From: Ilumatobacteraceae bacterium
GTDB lineage: Bacteria > Actinomycetota > Acidimicrobiia > Acidimicrobiales > Ilumatobacteraceae
Assembly: GCA_017856375.1 (NCBI GenBank)
Contig: JAFMFC010000007.1
Coordinates: 1 to 46,073 of the forward strand
Reading direction: 5' to 3'
Length of the DNA stretch: 46,073 nt
Positions 41,792-46,073 of this stretch are shown piece after piece; the first letter of the stretch is position 1, and each line of letters opens with the position of its first letter. The notes beneath the pieces are model-generated. The model ran no database searches, was not told the origin of the DNA, and saw nothing but the letters and a program-made list of their open reading frames with translations. Position numbers and translations under genes: made by a program.

Positions 41792-43060
41792 ATGAGTGCA
41801 TTCGTCGACGAAGCCCAACTCAACGTTCGCGGTGGCGACGGCGGATTTGGCTGCGTCAGCTTTCGCCGTGAGGGCCCGGTTGCCTTTGGTGGGCCCAATG
41901 GGGGTGACGGCGGCGACGGAGGTTCGGTGTGGCTGGTTGCCGATCACAACGTTGCCTCGCTGCTGGCTTTTCGCGACCACCCCCACCGGCGTGCAGGCGA
42001 CGGCGTGAACGGAATGGGTAAAGACCTCCACGGTCGGCGCGGCGAGGATTTGCTGGTGGCGGTTCCCGAGGGCACCGTCGTAAAGGACATGTACACGGGC
42101 GAGGTGTTGGCTGATCTTTCCGCCCACGGTGCGCGTTACTGCGCTGCGCCGGGTGGACGGGGCGGACGAGGCAACGCCCGCTTTTTGTCCAACCGTCGAC
42201 GTGCGCCGAAGTTTGCCGAGCAGGGCGAGCACGGCTCCGAGCGTTGGCTGAAGTTGGAACTGAAGTTGATGGCCGATGTCGCACTCGTCGGATTTCCGAA
42301 TGCCGGTAAGAGCACGTTCATCAGCGCGGTGTCGGCTGCCAAGCCAAAGATTGCCAACTATCCCTTCACCACGCTCGAACCGCACCTCGGAGTCGTGCGA
42401 TTGGATGATGCGACGGAATTCGTGATTGCCGACATTCCGGGGATCATCGAGGGAGCGAGCGAGGGTAAGGGTCTGGGGCACCAGTTCTTGCGTCATATCG
42501 AGCGAGCCCGCGTGTTGTGCATTCTGATCGACCTTGCACCGATGGACGAAATGTCTGCGGATGAACAGGAACGTGTGCTCTTGCGTGAACTCGGTCAGTA
42601 TCAGCCGGAGTTGTTGGAGCGTCCGCGGGTGACGGTGGGCACGAAGATCGATGTGGCGACCGCGGAGACCAAAGCAGCGTGGTCGAGTCGAGCATCGAAT
42701 TCACTGGTCATGTCCGCCGTGACGGGAGAAAGCGTACGGCCCGTGCTCGGCGAATTGGCTCGCAAAGTGGCAGAAGCCCGAAGTCTCGTGAAGACCGTGC
42801 CGTCGACGGTGGTGTTGCGTCCCGTGCCTGAAGGAACGCAAGTGGAGAAGCTGGCGTTGAATGAGTTCCGTCTGCACGGTCGCGAGGTGATGCGTGCCGT
42901 GGCATTGAACGACGTCACCACGCCAGATGCGCTCAATTACATCGAAGAGCGACTCAAGCACCTGGGCGTCCTGCGTTTGCTGGCCAAAGCCGGTGCCGTT
43001 GAGGGGGCCACCGTTCACATCGGCGAGTTCAGTTTCGATTATGTGCCGGAGGCCTCATGA
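41792..43060 (+). CDS. obg: GTPase Obg/CgtA
   Basis: A 422-residue GTPase acting in 50S ribosome assembly and stress response. The glycine-rich Obg fold fills residues 1-158 (GGDGGFG, GGPNGGDGGDGG, GGRGGRGN). The G domain follows with G1 GFPNAGKST (167-175), G3 DIPGII and G4-like TKID. The C-terminal OCT domain is visible from about 335 (RPVPEGTQVEKLALNEFRLHG). proB starts 10 nt after its stop, the usual actinobacterial order. Confidence 0.97.
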   Translation: MSAFVDEAQLNVRGGDGGFGCVSFRREGPVAFGGPNGGDGGDGGSVWLVADHNVASLLAFRDHPHRRAGDGVNGMGKDLHGRRGEDLLVAVPEGTVVKDMYTGEVLADLSAHGARYCAAPGGRGGRGNARFLSNRRRAPKFAEQGEHGSERWLKLELKLMADVALVGFPNAGKSTFISAVSAAKPKIANYPFTTLEPHLGVVRLDDATEFVIADIPGIIEGASEGKGLGHQFLRHIERARVLCILIDLAPMDEMSADEQERVLLRELGQYQPELLERPRVTVGTKIDVATAETKAAWSSRASNSLVMSAVTGESVRPVLGELARKVAEARSLVKTVPSTVVLRPVPEGTQVEKLALNEFRLHGREVMRAVALNDVTTPDALNYIEERLKHLGVLRLLAKAGAVEGATVHIGEFSFDYVPEAS

Positions 43061-43070
43061 AAGTGGTGAC

Positions 43071-44171
43071 GTGGTGAGAGTCGTCGTGAAGATTGGCACG
43101 TCGTCGGTGACTTCGGAGACGGGTGCGATCAAGGAGAGCGCAATCGCCTCGCTGTGCGCGCAGGTGGCCGGATTGCGACGAGAGGGCCATGAGGTGTTGG
43201 TGGTGTCGAGTGGTGCGGTTGCAGGAGGCGTGGATGCACTCGGCATGAAGGAGCGTCCGAGCGACACTCTGACCTTGCAAGCACTCGCTGCAGTTGGGCA
43301 GAGCCGATTAATGGAGCGCTACAACACGCAGTTTCGCGACCATGGATTGATCGCCGCGCAGGTGTTGCTCACGCCGAACGACTTCATTGACCGTCGCCAG
43401 TATCTGCATGCTCGCGAGACCGTCGATCGTTTGCTCTCCTTGGGCTGCATACCGGTGATCAATGAAAACGACGCCATCGCCGCAGACGAGATTCGATTCG
43501 GCGACAACGATCGAATTGCGGCACTGTTGGCGCACAGTGTGCAAGCCGACTTGCTCCTACTGCTCACCGACATCGATGGTTTGTACACCGACGATCCCAC
43601 GAAGAATCCCGATGCTCAGCTCGTAGAGGTCGTCGCCGCGGATGACCCCTTGCTTTCGGTGAATGCCGGTGCATCGGGTACGGCTCGTGGTAGCGGGGGA
43701 ATGGCGAGCAAACTTTCCGCAGCCCGGATTGCTTCATGGTCGGGTGTGCGCACCGTGATTGCCGAGGCGCGTAAACCCGATGTGCTTGCTCTTGCAGTTG
43801 CGGGTAATCGCTCGGTGGGAACGCAGTTCCTTCCTCATGATCGTCAGTTGTCTGCGCGCAAATTGTGGATTGCTTTTGCAGCGCAAACTGCCGGTGCGGT
43901 GTTGGTCGACGAAGGTGCACGCCACGCATTGGTGCAACGCAACACGTCGTTGTTGCACGCTGGCGTTACTGAAGTGCACGGTGACTTTGTCGCTGGTGAC
44001 ACGGTGGAGATTCGCAATGAAGATTCGGGCGAAGTCATCGCGCGGGGAATGGTCTCGGTAGATGCAGTTCAGGCCGGCGCAGCCGCCGGACTACAGAGCG
44101 TCGATCTGCCCGAGGGTGTGCCGAGCGAGCTCATTCACCGCGACGATTTGGTGGTCTTTCTCTCCAAGTAG
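43071..44171 (+). CDS. proB: Glutamate 5-kinase
   Basis: A 366-residue kinase making gamma-glutamyl phosphate, the first step of proline synthesis. The amino-acid kinase domain has VVKIGTSSVT at the start, SSGAVAGG, and FGDNDRIAALLA (nucleotide/substrate region). A PUA domain occupies about 280-360 (GAVLVDEGARHALVQRNTSLL). The start is GTG 43071 or GTG 43074; the ORF track's ATG is inside obg. The 3' end overlaps the convergent murJ gene by 37 nt. proA is not in the window. Confidence 0.95.
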   Translation: MVRVVVKIGTSSVTSETGAIKESAIASLCAQVAGLRREGHEVLVVSSGAVAGGVDALGMKERPSDTLTLQALAAVGQSRLMERYNTQFRDHGLIAAQVLLTPNDFIDRRQYLHARETVDRLLSLGCIPVINENDAIAADEIRFGDNDRIAALLAHSVQADLLLLLTDIDGLYTDDPTKNPDAQLVEVVAADDPLLSVNAGASGTARGSGGMASKLSAARIASWSGVRTVIAEARKPDVLALAVAGNRSVGTQFLPHDRQLSARKLWIAFAAQTAGAVLVDEGARHALVQRNTSLLHAGVTEVHGDFVAGDTVEIRNEDSGEVIARGMVSVDAVQAGAAAGLQSVDLPEGVPSELIHRDDLVVFLSK

Positions 44172-45739
44172 AGACGTGCCACATTGCGCAAGTCTTGATC
44201 GCGTATCACGACTAGAACGACGAGGTACGCGGCGATTCCAGGTACTCCTGCGAGAAGCACCGTGGCGAGCGATTGCAGGGCGCCCTCAGCGGAGAGCGAT
44301 TGCGACGTCACCCACGTGACAAGAGACATCGCCGATCCCGCCATGACGTATCGTCCAAGTGGTCGCGCCAGGTGAGTGATCGACCACAATGGCGTGGTCG
44401 CTGCGAGAACCACTGCTGCGATCACTGCACCGAAGAGATAGGCGATGGCGAAGGCGATGCCGAGGCCGAACACATCAAGTGAATCGACGAGTGCAATTGC
44501 CAATGCGATATTGATGGCATTCTCGGCGAGGTTGATGAAAAAGGGCGTGCGAGTGTCGCCTTTGGCGTAGAAGCCGCGAAGGACGAACAGGTATGTGGAG
44601 AATCCGACGAGACCGATGGCGAGCCCACTCAGCGCGCGCGAAGTTGACTCGATTGCAGTGAGATTGAAGTTTCCGTGGCCAAGGAGCAGGGAGACGAGCG
44701 GCTCAGCCAATACCACCGCACCGATTGACGCGGGAAGCGTGAGCAGAATCGTGGCTCGAATGCCCTGGGAGATGCGGCCTGCGAACTCCTCGCTTCTTCC
44801 GGCCCGATGCATCTCGGCAAGGCGCGGCAGGAAGGTAGTGGCGATGGACACAGCCAGGAGACCATGGGGCAGTTGAAAGATCACGTACGCCTTCGTGTAC
44901 GCATCGACGAGTCCACTGCCGGGAGAGGCCAAATTCTTGATCACCACGAGAGCCAATTGGTTGGCCAACACGTAGCCAACCGACCATGTGGAAAGACGAA
45001 GTAGTTCGCCTACCGATTCGTTTCTGAAGCTTGGTCTGAACGAGATGCGGATACCTGCGCGGTGGATCGTCGCCCACTGCACAAAACCCATTACGGCGAT
45101 GCCCAATGTGGTGGACAGCCCGAGGGTCCATGTCGTCGCGCTCATGGTGGAGATGTTGGCGATCGATGGGGGGTTGTCGGCACCGGTTAACGGCACAAGG
45201 AACAGAATGCCGATGGTGATGAGATTCGCCAGGGCAGGTGACCATGCGCCCATCGTGAATCGTCCACGTGCGTTGAGCACGGCAGAGCTCAGTGCAGTCA
45301 TTCCGTAGAAGAAGATCTGGACGACGAAGATACGAGTCAACAACGTGCCGGCAGAGCGAAACGCTGCCACATCGACTTCTGCTGACGGCGACAAGGTAAA
45401 GATTCGAAAGATCCATCCAGCGCCGAGTACGGCCACTGCGGTGATCGCGGCGAGCAGAACCAGGGAGGTGGAATACACCGCGTCGAGGTCGCGATGGCTG
45501 GAGGCGGTCGAGTCGCGGCGCACTATCGAGACGACAAGTGGGACCAGTGATGCAGAGAGGACGCCACCGATTAACAGCTCGTACACGGCATTTGGCGCAT
45601 TGTTGGCGATCTCGAAGATGTCGGCCACGGCGGTTTGCCCGACTATCGAGGCAAAGACGATGATTCGTGCAAGACCAGTGATGCGCGAGGTGGCAGTGCC
45701 GCTCGCGACCAAGAGGTTCGACCGCACGAGCCCACTCAT
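44135..45739 (-). CDS. murJ: Lipid II flippase MurJ
   Basis: A 534-residue polytopic membrane protein of the MOP superfamily, moving lipid II outward for wall synthesis. It begins with the family's ASGTATSRITGLARIIVFA and has about 14 hydrophobic helices. VLRGFYAKGDTRTPFFINLAENAINI is strongly typical of MurJ. The cytoplasmic end is short and basic, without the pseudokinase extension found in mycobacterial MviN. ATG 45739 is chosen: TACGAT lies 9 nt upstream; the ORF track uses a TTG 14 codons earlier. It is divergent from the MoxR gene and overlaps the end of proB. Confidence 0.94.
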   Translation of the reverse strand: MSGLVRSNLLVASGTATSRITGLARIIVFASIVGQTAVADIFEIANNAPNAVYELLIGGVLSASLVPLVVSIVRRDSTASSHRDLDAVYSTSLVLLAAITAVAVLGAGWIFRIFTLSPSAEVDVAAFRSAGTLLTRIFVVQIFFYGMTALSSAVLNARGRFTMGAWSPALANLITIGILFLVPLTGADNPPSIANISTMSATTWTLGLSTTLGIAVMGFVQWATIHRAGIRISFRPSFRNESVGELLRLSTWSVGYVLANQLALVVIKNLASPGSGLVDAYTKAYVIFQLPHGLLAVSIATTFLPRLAEMHRAGRSEEFAGRISQGIRATILLTLPASIGAVVLAEPLVSLLLGHGNFNLTAIESTSRALSGLAIGLVGFSTYLFVLRGFYAKGDTRTPFFINLAENAINIALAIALVDSLDVFGLGIAFAIAYLFGAVIAAVVLAATTPLWSITHLARPLGRYVMAGSAMSLVTWVTSQSLSAEGALQSLATVLLAGVPGIAAYLVVLVVIRDQDLRNVARLYLERKTTKSSR

Positions 45740-45748
45740 CGACGCATC

Positions 45749-45791
45749 ATCGTAGGTCCCTGGGCGACTGGAGTAGGTCAAGGGGTAGGGT
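45749..45791. promoter_or_regulatory. Divergent leaderless-type promoters, murJ and MoxR gene
   Basis: In the 59-nt gap TACGAT (- strand, 45754-45749) lies 9 nt before the murJ ATG. TAGGGT (+ strand, 45786-45791) lies 7 nt before the ATPase ATG. Neither gene has a clear Shine-Dalgarno sequence. Confidence 0.55.
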
Positions 45792-45798
45792 TGTCCAA

Positions 45799-46073
45799 AT
45801 GGATAATCGCTTCGAGTCGGTGCAGCAAGTTCGTGATGGATTGAAAAAGGTCAACTACTTGGCCGACGAAGGCATCGCTGGCGTGGTGTATCTGGCACAG
45901 CGTCTGGGCAAGCCCATCCTCGTCGAGGGGCCCGCCGGAACGGGAAAGACCCAGTTGGCCAAGAGCGTCGCCGAAATGACGAATGCGCGGCTCATTCGAT
46001 TGCAGTGTTACGAAGGCTTGGACGAGTCGAAGGCGCTGTACGAGTGGAACTACAAGAAGCAGTTGCTGCGCAT
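45799..46073 (+). CDS. MoxR-type AAA+ ATPase, N-terminal fragment
   Basis: The first 91 codons of an AAA+ ATPase, cut by the window end. Walker A is EGPAGTGKT, near residues 43-51, followed by QLAKSVAEMTNARLIRLQCYEGLDESKALYEW, typical of the MoxR/CoxD-like group (AAA_5). Members usually work with a von Willebrand A-domain protein encoded next door to mature metalloenzymes or other complexes; that partner, if present, is beyond the window. The ORF track omits it because it has no stop here. Confidence 0.85.
   Translation, partial: MDNRFESVQQVRDGLKKVNYLADEGIAGVVYLAQRLGKPILVEGPAGTGKTQLAKSVAEMTNARLIRLQCYEGLDESKALYEWNYKKQLLR

Overview
The window reads as chromosomal DNA of a high-GC actinomycete. 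A member of the class Acidimicrobiia is my best guess (inference). The grounds are: actinobacterial gene order around tig-clpP-clpX-folC-ndk and mreBCD-mrdA-rodA-rne-rplU-rpmA-obg-proB; a ClpP2-type ClpP; HutF-type histidine degradation; frequent GTG starts; and many start codons lying only 6-11 nt after a TAnnnT -10 box, as expected of leaderless transcription. I see no rRNA, insertion sequence, prophage, integrase or CRISPR array. No gap between genes exceeds about 200 nt. Both ends cut genes (hutU at the left, a MoxR-type AAA ATPase at the right).

Layout. (1) 1-4.3 kb, + strand: histidine utilisation genes hutU(partial)-hutF-def-hutI plus a membrane di-iron desaturase, closed by a strong hairpin terminator. 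A peptide-deformylase-family gene sits between hutF and hutI. (2) 4.3-11.2 kb: a small membrane protein, a Baeyer-Villiger-type monooxygenase coupled to an MFS exporter, an aldehyde dehydrogenase, class I fructose-bisphosphate aldolase, a DDAH-type hydrolase, tRNA-Gly(TCC) and two tiny membrane proteins. (3) 11.2-22.7 kb, - strand: two consecutive peptide-type ABC importer operons. Both run binding protein - hairpin - permease - permease - ATPase. The first has two separate ATPases and a Sec-type binding protein; the second has a fused double ATPase and a Tat lipoprotein binding protein. (4) 22.8-26.6 kb: pfkA and upp converge on a 33-bp tandem repeat made from the 3' end of upp. They are followed by a GNAT-like gene coupled to an enolase-superfamily N-succinylamino-acid racemase/OSBS, then tRNA-Pro(TGG). 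(5) 26.6-38 kb: protein quality control (tig, clpP, clpX), folate and nucleotide enzymes (folC, ndk) and the elongasome (mreB, mreC, mreD, mrdA, rodA). (6) 38-46 kb: RNase E/G, ribosomal proteins L21 and L27, a dGTPase-like HD hydrolase on the opposite strand, Obg GTPase, ProB, MurJ (opposite strand) and the start of a MoxR-type ATPase.

How it fits together. The left half is accessory catabolism and uptake: histidine to glutamate, peptide import, amino-acid N-succinyl chemistry and methylarginine hydrolysis. This suits a heterotroph feeding on peptides and amino acids. The right half is conserved housekeeping. Translational coupling is common (ATGA, TGATG, TTGA overlaps). Transcription units often start at or next to the start codon. 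The most unusual items are the deformylase inside the hut cluster, the upp-tail tandem repeat, the overlapping divergent -10 boxes between tig and a small gene, a Thr/Pro-rich segment inside MreC, and a four-cysteine insert in PBP2. All functional calls come from reading the sequence; no database search was run.
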